Source: a virus. Taken from it: a stretch of 38,096 nt of DNA. Shown here piece after piece: positions 6,075-12,410 of the stretch. A program made the position numbers and the translations under genes. Location: the IMG/VR virus record IMGVR_UViG_3300046777_001895, positions 1 through 38,096 of that record. The stretch is one strand, 5' to 3'. Positions within the stretch are counted from its first letter, which is position 1; each line of letters begins with the position of its first letter. The notes under the pieces were generated by a model. The model saw only the letters and a list, made by a program, of their open reading frames with translations. It did not search any database and had not been told where the DNA came from.

Positions 6075-6313
6075 CCCACTGCCCTTCGCGCATAGCCCCG
6101 GCCCTTCACCGGCCCGCCGACCTCGATACCCGAGCGATACCGGCGCATGTCGGGGGAACTCAAAATCTCCTGAATCACCTTGATGCCGGTCGGACTGCCC
6201 ATACGGAAATGCTCGGCGATGTCCCAGGTGGTTTTCGCCGGGTACAGGCGCTGGAACCGCTTCACTTCGGCGGCAAAGACGGAATCAGGCACTGGGACAC
6301 CGTGGTAGCTCAT
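6071..6313 (-). CDS. Hypothetical protein with HTH-like segment (80 aa)
   Basis: The protein has SVFAAEVKRFQRLYPAKTTWDIAEHFRMG, whose last part looks like a helix-turn-helix, then KVIQEILSSPDMRRY and a basic Gly/Arg tail (GGPVKGRGYARR). DNA binding is plausible but unproved. The ATG at 6313 overlaps the previous stop as ATGA, and this start is preferred to longer readings. Confidence 0.55.
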   Translation of the reverse strand: MSYHGVPVPDSVFAAEVKRFQRLYPAKTTWDIAEHFRMGSPTGIKVIQEILSSPDMRRYRSGIEVGGPVKGRGYARRAVG

Positions 6314-6636
6314 GCTGATGCCCCGCGGGTGACCATCCCGACAAAAGCCGGGGTATAACTGCCGCGTTCGGCCCACTCGTTGAAGGCCGCGCACTCGATC
6401 GGATCTGAAACGCACCGCGCCGCCCGGTAGCAGCCGGAGCACGGTTGGTTCATGAACAGCGGCCGGTATTGATCGATGGCTTTTGCCTCGCGCTGCTTCG
6501 CATACCACGCGGCTTTGCGTTTGGCGTCGCAGGCCTTGCAGTAGCTATAAGGCGTCCTCCTGCCTGTCCGCTTGTCGACCTTGAAGCAAAAGTCCGTCAG
6601 CGGCTTGTCTTGCTGGCAGTCAGAGCAGAACTTCAT
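6310..6636 (-). CDS. Zinc-finger-like phage protein (108 aa)
   Basis: The N-terminus has MKFCSDCQQDKPLTDFCFKV and SYCKACDAKRKAAW, two CxxC pairs typical of HNH-related or recombination-accessory zinc modules in phages. A second Cys cluster follows (CSGCYRAARC and IECAAF). I see no His-Asn-His catalytic set, so a nuclease is not claimed. A GGAG lies upstream of the ATG. Confidence 0.6.
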   Translation of the reverse strand: MKFCSDCQQDKPLTDFCFKVDKRTGRRTPYSYCKACDAKRKAAWYAKQREAKAIDQYRPLFMNQPCSGCYRAARCVSDPIECAAFNEWAERGSYTPAFVGMVTRGASA

Positions 6637-6641
6637 CGTGG

Positions 6642-6863
6642 CTACTCCGTGCCCAGCGCGGACGTGGCTTGCAGGCCCACGGTCTGCAAAGATTTGTCAT
6701 GGTGATGATCCCGGATGAATCGCAGAATCAGTGCCCGCTGCACATCGGCTTGTTTGATGCCGATCTCGGAGCAGGCTTGCTTGAACGCCAGATGCTGAGT
6801 CAGCGTCAGGCGGGTCTTTTGTTCGATGTCCAAAGGCTCAATGGCCATGTTGGCACTCATCAT
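6642..6863 (-). CDS. Small putative DNA-binding protein (73 aa)
   Basis: The sequence IEQKTRLTLTQHLAFKQACSEIGIKQADVQRALILRFI has the strand-helix-helix rhythm of ribbon-helix-helix or small regulatory proteins. No exact family is recognised. A GAGGG lies eight bases before the tandem ATG codons. It is the first gene after the terminators that follow cro, so its expression may depend on read-through. Confidence 0.5.
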   Translation of the reverse strand: MMSANMAIEPLDIEQKTRLTLTQHLAFKQACSEIGIKQADVQRALILRFIRDHHHDKSLQTVGLQATSALGTE

Positions 6864-6890
6864 GTGGCGGCCCTCGAAGGCTCTTTTTCG

Positions 6891-7046
6891 TTACACAAAA
6901 AAATCCCGGCGCTCATGCGAGACGCACCGGGCGATAAGAGGAAGATCACTCGAGAGCAGACGATTGCCGCCGTCTGCCAGGGCGGGATACGAATAAAAAA
7001 GCCCCGCCGGAGCGATGCTCGACAGCGAGGTAGGCAAGGTACTCAT
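6891..7046 (-). CDS. Possible 51-aa ORF after cro (weak)
   Basis: An ATG overlapping the cro stop (ATGA) opens a 51-residue frame: MSTLPTSLSSIAPAGLFYSY, ending in ARCVSHERRDFFV. The ending recalls small Ash/Icd-type phage peptides. However the frame runs through two terminator-like hairpins, so codon use is constrained by structure. Coding is uncertain. Confidence 0.3.
   Translation of the reverse strand: MSTLPTSLSSIAPAGLFYSYPALADGGNRLLSSDLPLIARCVSHERRDFFV
6897..6931 (-). terminator. Terminator/attenuator downstream of cro
   Basis: On the minus strand a stem CCCGG..GCG with GC..CCGGG (one mismatch) is followed by A and seven U (6903-6897). A second, weaker hairpin GCUCC-GGC-GGGGC with six U lies just before it in the same direction (7013-6995). 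Two terminators after cro recall lambda tR1 and would let a read-through factor control the replication genes. Confidence 0.6.
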
Positions 7047-7264
7047 GCGGCGTCCCGCTTGGGGTTGCGGATGCGATCCCATGGGACAGCCGGGCAAAGT
7101 TCGCTAGCTGGAACGCCAAAATCATCTTCAATGACAGGCGCGTATTCGGGCGGGACATTGCCGCGACGTGTCCAGTTGTGGACGACTTGGGTCGAAATCC
7201 CAAGATGAGAAGCAAGAGCGCTTTGCCCCCCTGCTTTTTCGATGGCTTTGGTTAGACCGTTCAT
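7043..7264 (-). CDS. Cro-like (YdaS-type) transcriptional regulator (73 aa)
   Basis: A short HTH protein: LTKAIEKAGGQSALASHLGI, then STQVVHNWTRRGNVPPEYAP and a tail with CPAVPW. The order A-x-x-L-A-x-x-L-G-I-S-x-x-x-V-x-x-W is the classical Cro/YdaS helix-turn-helix. It sits head-to-head with the CI repressor and starts the leftward operon, so Cro is the natural role. The ATG at 7264 has no good SD. A possible -10 TAAGAT at 7277-7272 would start RNA very near the ATG. An open frame continues into the operators but is rejected. Confidence 0.85.
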   Translation of the reverse strand: MNGLTKAIEKAGGQSALASHLGISTQVVHNWTRRGNVPPEYAPVIEDDFGVPASELCPAVPWDRIRNPKRDAA

Positions 7265-7275
7265 GGAAACAATCT

Positions 7276-7327
7276 TACACACCATGTTTACGCAATGCAA
7301 TCACAGCGTGTATCAACAAGATGTTTA
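7276..7327. promoter_or_regulatory. Right operator region between cro and cI: two 15-bp dyads
   Basis: Two matching dyads are visible. 7276-7290 is TACACA-CCA-TGTTTA and 7313-7327 is TCAACA-AGA-TGTTTA. Between them CACAGCGTG forms a less regular partial match. The same consensus occurs twice at 10710-10748. A plus-strand promoter for cI may use TTTACG (7287-7292) and TATCAA (7311-7316), so both dyads overlap its elements. They also lie across the expected cro promoter. Confidence 0.65.
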
Positions 7328-7346
7328 CCTGTCGGACAATCCACGC

Positions 7347-8048
7347 ATGGCAAGCGCTTACGACAGATTGTTGATTGCGGCAGAACAACTGCAAGGATGG
7401 GAAACCCCGTCAGAAGTGGCTGTTGGGCTAACCCGTGGCGGTTATGAGGTCACGCCGCAAAAACTGACTAACTGGAAAAGTCGAGGCGTATCAAAGGAAG
7501 GATTGCTCAACTCGGCCCCAATCATCGGCTGCCGAGTGGAATGGCTCCAAACCGGCGAAGGCCCGATGCGTGATGAGCCGGTGGCGCTGTCTGGTTTTGC
7601 CAATGCGACACTCGTACAGCCGGGGCGCGGCACCCGTGTCCCACTGCTTTCCACCGTGCCGGCTGGCAATTGGCGGGAGATCGTCGACGATTACCTAATG
7701 GGCGGGGCGCCAGACTACGACACGGCGTTTGAGGATGTCGGAGCGCACGGCTTTGCCCTGACGGTGGACGGCGACTCGATGTTGCCGGACTACCGGACTG
7801 GTGATGTCATCTTCATCAACCCGGATGTGAGCCCGTCACCGGGCGATTACGTCGTGGCCAGGAATCACAAGTTCGAGGCCACTTTCAAGCAATACCGGCC
7901 TCGCGGCATGAACGACAAGGGCGAGGACTACTTCGAGCTGGTCCCGCTCAACGAGAACTATCCAAAGCTGCGCTCGGACCTGACGCCTATCGAGATTATT
8001 GGCGTGGTGGTCGAGCATCGGCGGAAAGTAAGGCGCGGCGGGGTATGA
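7347..8048 (+). CDS. cI: CI-like repressor with LexA/S24 self-cleaving domain (233 aa)
   Basis: The N-terminal 75 residues match the phage CI HTH domain: YDRLLIAAEQLQGWETPSEV, then VTPQKLTNWKSRGVSKEGL and VEWLQTGEG. The C-terminus is an S24 peptidase: cleavage site A106-G107 in TVPAGNW, nucleophile S144 in VDGDSMLPDYRTGD, and lysine K181 in FEATFKQY. The protein should keep lysogeny by blocking both early operons and be inactivated by RecA-stimulated autocleavage. The ATG at 7347 is chosen because upstream sequence is operator DNA; earlier in-frame codons exist. It overlaps the next gene as ATGA. Confidence 0.92.
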   Translation: MASAYDRLLIAAEQLQGWETPSEVAVGLTRGGYEVTPQKLTNWKSRGVSKEGLLNSAPIIGCRVEWLQTGEGPMRDEPVALSGFANATLVQPGRGTRVPLLSTVPAGNWREIVDDYLMGGAPDYDTAFEDVGAHGFALTVDGDSMLPDYRTGDVIFINPDVSPSPGDYVVARNHKFEATFKQYRPRGMNDKGEDYFELVPLNENYPKLRSDLTPIEIIGVVVEHRRKVRRGGV

Positions 8049-8449
8049 GCAAGAAACCTCGCCATCGAAATGCAGATCAGTCCCGGTTCAAGGTTTGGGA
8101 AATTGTCGGCGGTATCGTTGAAAAGATTGTTGTTTATGGCTCAGTGCTTGGCATTGCGGTCTGCTTTTACTTGTCGATCGATACCCTGGCGGGCCGCGAT
8201 ACCAATGCCAAGATAGACCTGTCCGCCAACCTTCAGGTTTGTGAGGCGCCCGATTGGCCATACTGGTTGGCTGGGTTATGCTTTGCTGCCGCCCTGGCAG
8301 GTGTGGCGTATGGGTATGCGCAGCTTCAGTCGAAACGAGAGACGATTGCCGCGCTGACAACCTACACCACCAAGCTGGAGGCCCTGTTGGATGTAAACCG
8401 CACCAGCAGCGGCATCAGCAAAGACGGTTCCACCAATCCGGGAGATTGA
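8045..8449 (+). CDS. Two-TM membrane protein co-transcribed with cI (134 aa)
   Basis: A basic N-terminus is followed by two membrane segments: about residues 25-45 (IVVYGSVLGIAVCFYLSI) and 72-92 (YWLAGLCFAAALAGVAYGYA). A soluble helical tail follows (QSKRETIAALTTYTTKLEAL). No family is recognised. Its ATG overlaps the cI stop, so it is expected to be made in the lysogen. Such placement is common for superinfection-exclusion or other lysogenic-conversion proteins, but that is inference. A holin is less likely because it would then be expressed from the repressor operon. Confidence 0.65.
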   Translation: MSKKPRHRNADQSRFKVWEIVGGIVEKIVVYGSVLGIAVCFYLSIDTLAGRDTNAKIDLSANLQVCEAPDWPYWLAGLCFAAALAGVAYGYAQLQSKRETIAALTTYTTKLEALLDVNRTSSGISKDGSTNPGD

Positions 8450-8454
8450 CGGCC

Positions 8455-9009
8455 ATGTTTACTGTGACAGCCATGCTCATCCTATGGATGTGCGTTGGTT
8501 TTCTGTGGTGGATGTACTTCTTCCTGTACCGCAACCACCGTGTCGATGTCCTGCGCCATCGTCTGTTTGTGGTTCGCAATGACCTATTCCTGGCGGCATC
8601 GCGGGGTGAGATCGCTTTCGATCACCCGGCTTATCTGATGACTCGCAAAACGCTCAACGGCAGCATTCGGTTTGCTCATCAGCTTTCGATGACGCAACTG
8701 CTGATGTCGCGTCTGTTTATCGGGGATGACATGCCATCTATTCGGGCAGATTATGAGCGTAGGCGAGCAAAAGCCTATCAAGGGTTATCATCCGAACAGA
8801 TCAAACTTTTGCGCGGCTGCGAGAGGTCCATGCACGCGGCCATGATGAGCCATGTGGCGCACATCTCTCCGCTGCTATTTCCAGTAGCTTTAGTGTTGAA
8901 ACTGGTTATCAAGACGGGCTTGTTGGATAAGCTGGAGTCTCGTGGCCAGGAGACTTTTGCCAATGTTGACGCCCTAACCTACAAATACGGAGACGCTGCC
9001 GTCGCATAG
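8455..9009 (+). CDS. Membrane-anchored protein of unknown function (184 aa)
   Basis: A strong N-terminal membrane segment (TAMLILWMCVGFLWWMYFFL) is followed by a basic, helical cytoplasmic-type region with YLMTRKTLNGSIRFAHQLS. A second hydrophobic stretch lies near residue 145 (HISPLLFPVALVLKLVI). No family is recognised. GGGAG lies upstream of the ATG, which begins five bases after the previous stop, so it is the third gene of the cI transcript. A role in exclusion or lysogenic conversion with the 134-aa protein is possible. Confidence 0.65.
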   Translation: MFTVTAMLILWMCVGFLWWMYFFLYRNHRVDVLRHRLFVVRNDLFLAASRGEIAFDHPAYLMTRKTLNGSIRFAHQLSMTQLLMSRLFIGDDMPSIRADYERRRAKAYQGLSSEQIKLLRGCERSMHAAMMSHVAHISPLLFPVALVLKLVIKTGLLDKLESRGQETFANVDALTYKYGDAAVA

Positions 9010-9073
9010 ATGACTCATATCGAGATCATCGGCAGGATCATCCACAAGTCGGGGATGATGTGATGCCCCGCCG

Positions 9074-9102
9074 TTCACAATAACCGGGTTTGTATATACA
9101 AT
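9074..9102 (+). promoter_or_regulatory. Toxin-antitoxin promoter with perfect palindromic operator
   Basis: TTCACA (9074-9079) and TACAAT (9097-9102) are near-consensus -35 and -10 boxes with a 17-bp spacer. A perfect 12-bp palindrome TTGTATATACAA (9090-9101) covers the -10 box, as expected for autorepression by a ribbon-helix-helix antitoxin. RNA would begin about 9108-9111, next to the toxin ATG at 9109, so the toxin mRNA may be leaderless. Confidence 0.7.
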
Positions 9103-9108
9103 GCCGGG

Positions 9109-9405
9109 ATGAACCTGAGAGCATCACCGCGCATTGTCACCAAGTTAGCCAACAAGACGCCGCCCGTCAGCTTGGGCGAGGTCATTGAGTGCTTTGCCAC
9201 CCGCGAAAAGTCATTTTTGATTGATGACCGCGAACAGAACCGCACCGACCCGCCAACGCTCTGGTTCATAGCGGACACGTTCGTCGGCCGATTGCTGAAA
9301 GTGGTGTTTGTTCAGGATCCAGACGGGGCGATTATTCTAAAAACAGCCTATGACCCGAACGCCGAAGAGCGGTGGGTTTATCGGACACATGCGAGGGAAC
9401 TATGA
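9109..9405 (+). CDS. Putative toxin of a type II toxin-antitoxin pair (98 aa)
   Basis: A compact alpha/beta protein with PPVSLGEVIECFATREKSFL, LWFIADTFVGRLLKVVFV and KTAYDPNAEERWVYRTH. The strand pattern ending in T-A-Y-x-P-x-x-E-E-R-x-x-Y recalls DUF4258 or BrnT/RelE-like ribonuclease folds. Similar proteins are sometimes annotated as ADP-ribosyl-(dinitrogen reductase) hydrolase, which I think is unlikely. The stop overlaps the antitoxin start (ATGA). Toxin-first order is the same as in brnTA. The toxic activity is inferred from context. Confidence 0.65.
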   Translation: MNLRASPRIVTKLANKTPPVSLGEVIECFATREKSFLIDDREQNRTDPPTLWFIADTFVGRLLKVVFVQDPDGAIILKTAYDPNAEERWVYRTHAREL

Positions 9406-9752
9406 GCACAGAGGATTTGATTAGGCGTGTGGAGGCGGATGACCGCTGGGACACCGGCGAATTTGGCCGCGACATAGCCCACGCCAAACCGGCGCCCGTG
9501 ACACCCGCAGAAGCGGAGTCCATCAGCGCCGCCGTTGGCCTGCAGATGATCTCTATCCGTTTGCCCAACCATCTGATTGACGACTTCAAATTCATTGCCG
9601 ACACCCAAGGTCTGCGCTACCAAACCCTGATGCGCCAGGTGTTGGCACGATTTGCGGACTGCGAACTCAAGCAAATGGCGCGGGAAGCGGCATCAGCCCA
9701 ACGGGATCGCATCAAGATCGAGGACGCCGACCGAGAACGCAAGATCGGGTAA
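9402..9752 (+). CDS. CopG/BrnA-like antitoxin (116 aa)
   Basis: The central segment GLQMISIRLPNHLIDDFKFI with ADTQGLRYQTLMRQVLARFA is a CopG-type antitoxin ribbon-helix-helix module. A disordered acidic N-terminus of about 55 residues (DDRWDTGEFGRDIA, then a Pro/Ala linker) probably wraps the toxin. The charged C-terminus (SAQRDRIKIEDADRERKIG) is an extension. It is expected to neutralise the upstream toxin and bind the palindrome at 9090-9101. A strong terminator follows at 9773. Confidence 0.75.
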   Translation: MSTEDLIRRVEADDRWDTGEFGRDIAHAKPAPVTPAEAESISAAVGLQMISIRLPNHLIDDFKFIADTQGLRYQTLMRQVLARFADCELKQMAREAASAQRDRIKIEDADRERKIG

Positions 9753-9772
9753 GCGTTTACCGCGCCCAAACT

Positions 9773-9795
9773 AGCCGCCTTCGGGCGGCTTTTTT
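9773..9795 (+). terminator. Rho-independent terminator after the antitoxin
   Basis: GCCGCC-TTCG-GGCGGC type hairpin followed by six T. The same 24-base sequence recurs at 10666-10689, on the other side of the dinD-like gene. Confidence 0.9.
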
Positions 9796-9802
9796 GCGTC
9801 AA

Positions 9803-10603
9803 TCAGGGCTTCGGTTTTTTGGCGCCATCCAATTTCCTCATGTGCTTGTTGGCGGATTTGATCTGCTTTTTGACAGAGGCAATATCGCCTTCCAATGGCA
9901 AATCCTCGGGGGCGGTGCCTGATGATTTCAGCATGACGTCCCGGACTTCCTGGCCGACTTCCTTAGCCGTGGCGGCAGAGGAATTCAAGCCAGTGACGCC
10001 TTGATTCTTTATGCGCTCGGCGGTCTGCGTTAGGCGAAATGTGTTGGCGGCCATCTCCGTGATGCCCATGAAATCGTACAAAGGCTTCTTGCCGTCAACG
10101 CCCTTATAGGCATTCAGCTCTTGCAGTGACATGTTGTACATGCCGCGAATTCCAGAGTCTTTGAAAATACCAAATTGATGCGACTGTATGCCGGCCTGAT
10201 GAGCAACACCGCTCAAGAATTTTTCCGCTTGAGTCAGTTTTCCCCGTTCCTCAATGCGGACCAGGCCCGTCTCATTCAGTTTTTCCTCGATCAGAGCTTC
10301 GGCGATAGCGGCCAGGGCGATCTGGGCTTGCGCCACCTCAGGCTTCTTGCCATCTGCCTGCATGGCAATGAGGAAACAGGCGAAGCGCGTGAGCTTGTAG
10401 GAACGAACGCCCTGATGCTCACAAGGAATGAACACCTCATCCGTGTCGATGCCAAGCGCCAGGCAGTTACTCATGGCTCGCTGAATAACCGTCTTGAAAC
10501 TTTGCCAGCTTTCATAGCCAAGACGCGACATGAAGTCATGAGCAATCCAGTAGCGGATGCCGTTCTGTTGTGACTCGCCCTCAAATTGCTGTAGATCGAA
10601 CAT
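9803..10603 (-). CDS. dinD: DinD-like DNA-damage-inducible protein (266 aa)
   Basis: The N-terminus FDLQQFEGESQQNGIRYWIA, then HDFMSRLGYESWQSFKTVI and CLALGIDTDEVFIP, is a BRO-N-like domain as in DinD. The middle part (YKLTRFACFLIAMQADGKK and EVAQAQIALAAIAEALIEEK) and GIQSHQFGIFKDSGIRGMY are further DinD signatures. Length fits E. coli DinD (about 274 aa). DinD inhibits RecA filament activity in E. coli; the phage role is unknown. The start at ATG 10603 gives the family N-terminus. I see no clear LexA box upstream, so SOS control is unproved. It faces the antitoxin gene convergently. Confidence 0.85.
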   Translation of the reverse strand: MFDLQQFEGESQQNGIRYWIAHDFMSRLGYESWQSFKTVIQRAMSNCLALGIDTDEVFIPCEHQGVRSYKLTRFACFLIAMQADGKKPEVAQAQIALAAIAEALIEEKLNETGLVRIEERGKLTQAEKFLSGVAHQAGIQSHQFGIFKDSGIRGMYNMSLQELNAYKGVDGKKPLYDFMGITEMAANTFRLTQTAERIKNQGVTGLNSSAATAKEVGQEVRDVMLKSSGTAPEDLPLEGDIASVKKQIKSANKHMRKLDGAKKPKP

Positions 10604-10665
10604 GACACCGCACCCATGAAATAGAGGGGTTGAATTTTCCCACCCGCAGCCCATTCGGGCAATCA

Positions 10666-10688
10666 AGCCGCCTTCGGGCGGCTTTTTT
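10666..10688 (+). terminator. Second copy of the same terminator, upstream of dinD
   Basis: Identical over 24 bases to the copy at 9773-9796, with six T on the plus strand. It would stop plus-strand transcription before the rightward early promoter at 10721 and insulates that promoter. Confidence 0.85.
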
Positions 10689-10709
10689 GTGGGCGCGTGA
10701 AAAAAAATT

Positions 10710-10750
10710 TACACATGGTGTTGACTTGCACTGTACACATGCTGTTTAAT
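10710..10750 (+). promoter_or_regulatory. Rightward early promoter with two operator dyads
   Basis: TTGACT (10721-10726) and TTTAAT (10745-10750) form a sigma70 promoter with an 18-bp spacer. Two 15-bp dyads overlap it: 10710-10724 TACACA-TGG-TGTTGA and 10734-10748 TACACA-TGC-TGTTTA, 24 bp apart. Both match the dyads at 7276-7290 and 7313-7327, so the CI and/or Cro proteins probably control it. The roughly 115-base leader to the first gene shows no other clear element. Confidence 0.75.
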
Positions 10751-10865
10751 CCTCCCCAAGCCGCCCCGCTGCCCAGGCCAGCCACGGACGAACAAGGGCC
10801 TGTAGTTGGTTGATTGTGGAAAGCCGTAGGAAAAGGACGGGCGGCGCTTAACGAGGAGGAACATC

Positions 10866-11012
10866 ATGAACACACGCCCCGAGATCGAAGGCCCTTACCG
10901 GCCGCGCCGAGTCATCAGCTTCAATGAATTCTTGCTGAGTGTAATAACCCACCTTGCCATTGGCTGGCTGTTGGCCTACGCCATCCTCGGTATGGCGGGA
11001 GCTTGGGAATGA
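10866..11012 (+). CDS. Small membrane protein (48 aa), first gene of rightward operon
   Basis: Translation gives MNTRPEIEGPYRPRRVISFN followed by a single membrane helix (LLSVITHLAIGWLLAYAIL) and a short tail. An excellent GAGGAGG lies nine bases before the ATG. The stop overlaps the next ATG (ATGA). Its position first after the early promoter suggests a host-takeover or regulatory peptide, but function is unknown. Confidence 0.7.
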   Translation: MNTRPEIEGPYRPRRVISFNEFLLSVITHLAIGWLLAYAILGMAGAWE

Positions 11013-11266
11013 GCTTTGATGCTGACTATGGCCCCTACACCGGCCACCCGTCAGACCCGCGCTATGACGACTCCGAAGACCTTGCCCGCGATAAGTGGGA
11101 ATGCGACGAAACCTATATCGACAAGCTCGGAGCCGATGCCGTCGAGGAAATCATGTGGGCCTTGCAGTTCGGCAAAGCCGAGGAAGCAAAAGCCGACCTA
11201 ATAAAAGCCGTTGATGCGGCCTGGCAGCAATACAAAACCGAAAACACCAGCGAGCCAAACGAATGA
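11009..11266 (+). CDS. Hypothetical acidic protein (85 aa)
   Basis: An acidic protein (FDADYGPYTGHPSDPRYDDS, then VEEIMWALQFGKAEEAKADL) of no recognised family. The C-terminal half is predicted to be helical. The ATG overlaps the previous stop and the end overlaps the next start, so it is translationally coupled on both sides. Confidence 0.6.
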   Translation: MSFDADYGPYTGHPSDPRYDDSEDLARDKWECDETYIDKLGADAVEEIMWALQFGKAEEAKADLIKAVDAAWQQYKTENTSEPNE

Positions 11267-11448
11267 GCGCACAACCCATCATCAACCCGACTGATCGCGC
11301 CGTATTCGATGCCCAGCGTGACCTTATCGCCTTCATGGCGACGGTGGACGCCACGGCCGCCGAGTTCAAATCTGAGAACGAGCAACTTTGGCGCCGCAAG
11401 ATGGCGCTGGAAATATTAACCCTGAGAGAGAGGCTGAAACGTGCTTGA
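11263..11448 (+). CDS. Hypothetical protein (61 aa)
   Basis: A helical protein (RAVFDAQRDLIAFMATVDAT and EQLWRRKMALEILTLRERL), likely coiled coil. No family is recognised. ATGA overlap upstream; the downstream GTG start lies within its last codons. Confidence 0.55.
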   Translation: MSAQPIINPTDRAVFDAQRDLIAFMATVDATAAEFKSENEQLWRRKMALEILTLRERLKRA

Positions 11449-11563
11449 GACCATCGCCTGGATTGCCATTGCCGCCGCTGCCGCCATCTGGTTCTTCAGT
11501 CTGCTGGAGGACTGGGCGGACATCGGCCCGATCGACCACGACGACACGCCGGAGGATCCGTAA
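11441..11563 (+). CDS. Small membrane protein (40 aa)
   Basis: A GTG start at 11441 gives MLETIAWIAIAAAAAIWFFS and an acidic tail (DHDDTPEDP). It is a single N-terminal membrane helix with an acidic cytoplasmic or periplasmic end. It is short but fills the space exactly between overlapping neighbours (TAATG with the next gene). Function is unknown. Confidence 0.5.
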   Translation: MLETIAWIAIAAAAAIWFFSLLEDWADIGPIDHDDTPEDP

Positions 11564-11748
11564 TGCACCGCTGGCTTGAACACCTGAAACAGAAATGGAA
11601 TCACCATCGCATGCAGGCGCGGTATGACGTCATCAGCCACGAGCTGGACACCGCTCTGCGCGATTCCGCCAACCTGGCCATCTACATCGGCCGCCTGAAT
11701 GCGCGGCGTGAGGAAATGAAGCGCGAAATGCAGAGAGGTAGTGCGTGA
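11563..11748 (+). CDS. Hypothetical basic coiled-coil protein (61 aa)
   Basis: A basic helical protein: LEHLKQKWNHHRMQARYDVI and YIGRLNARREEMKREMQRG. No family is recognised. It overlaps the previous gene by one base and the exonuclease gene start by four (GTGA). Confidence 0.55.
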   Translation: MHRWLEHLKQKWNHHRMQARYDVISHELDTALRDSANLAIYIGRLNARREEMKREMQRGSA

Positions 11749-12392
11749 TTATTCACAGTTGCCAACAGGGCAGTGAGCTTTGGTTTAAATCCAGGGCAGG
11801 CGTCATTACCGCCAGCATGTTCAAGACCGCCCGCGAAAAGCTGAAGACCGGACCCAACAAGGGTCAGCCCAGCAAGGCTGCTCAAGACTACGCCTTCCGC
11901 GTTGCCGTCGAATCCATCAGCGGTTTGCCGATGGATGAGGGATTCATCACCTGGGCGATGCAGCGCGGCATCGAACTGGAGCCGGATGCCAGGGCCGCCC
12001 ACGAGCTGCATGCTGGCGTCCACGTCCAGCCATGCGGTTTTGTCACCACCGATTGCGGCACCTATGGCGCATCAGCAGATGGCCTGATCGGCCATGACGG
12101 CGGCGCTGAGTACAAATGCTTGGTCAGCCCCGAGCGCATCCGTGACGCCATCCTTTACCACGACATCAGCGAATGGATGGATCAGGTGCAGGGCGGCTTG
12201 TGGATTACGGAACGCACCTGGTGGGACTTCTGCATTTACTGCCCCGCCCTCGATGGTGTCGGCCGCGCATTCAGCCGCTGGCGGGTGGAGCGCGATGACA
12301 ACTACATCGCTGCCCTGCGCGAGGATCTCGAAGACTTCAACCGCCTGGTGCTGGACTACCGCACCGCCCTGGCGCAACCGATTGCGGCCTAA
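11745..12392 (+). CDS. YqaJ-type viral exonuclease (215 aa)
   Basis: A lambda-exonuclease-like PD-(D/E)XK protein of the YqaJ family. Motifs seen are QQGSELWFKSRAGVITASMF near the start, MQRGIELEPDARAAHEL (E77), D112 in ASADGLIG, E122 and K124 in GAEYKC, and Q149 in QVQGGLWIT. It degrades the 5' strand of dsDNA ends to leave 3' ssDNA for the annealase encoded next. The start is GTG at 11745, coupled to the previous gene. Length matches the family. Confidence 0.85.
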   Translation: MIIHSCQQGSELWFKSRAGVITASMFKTAREKLKTGPNKGQPSKAAQDYAFRVAVESISGLPMDEGFITWAMQRGIELEPDARAAHELHAGVHVQPCGFVTTDCGTYGASADGLIGHDGGAEYKCLVSPERIRDAILYHDISEWMDQVQGGLWITERTWWDFCIYCPALDGVGRAFSRWRVERDDNYIAALREDLEDFNRLVLDYRTALAQPIAA

Positions 12393-12410
12393 CCAACAAG
12401 GAGAACCACC

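Noticed and set aside
7242-7346. Longer N-terminus for the CI repressor (starting upstream of 7347).
   Set aside because: The extra codons lie over operator dyads and the cro start, and do not resemble a repressor N-terminus.
8045-8449. Holin assignment for the two-TM protein.
   Set aside because: It is coupled to the repressor gene and would be made in lysogens, which does not fit a holin; no endolysin is next to it.
10604-10665. LexA box before the dinD-like gene.
   Set aside because: No CTGT-N8-ACAG-type site could be found, so SOS control is not claimed.
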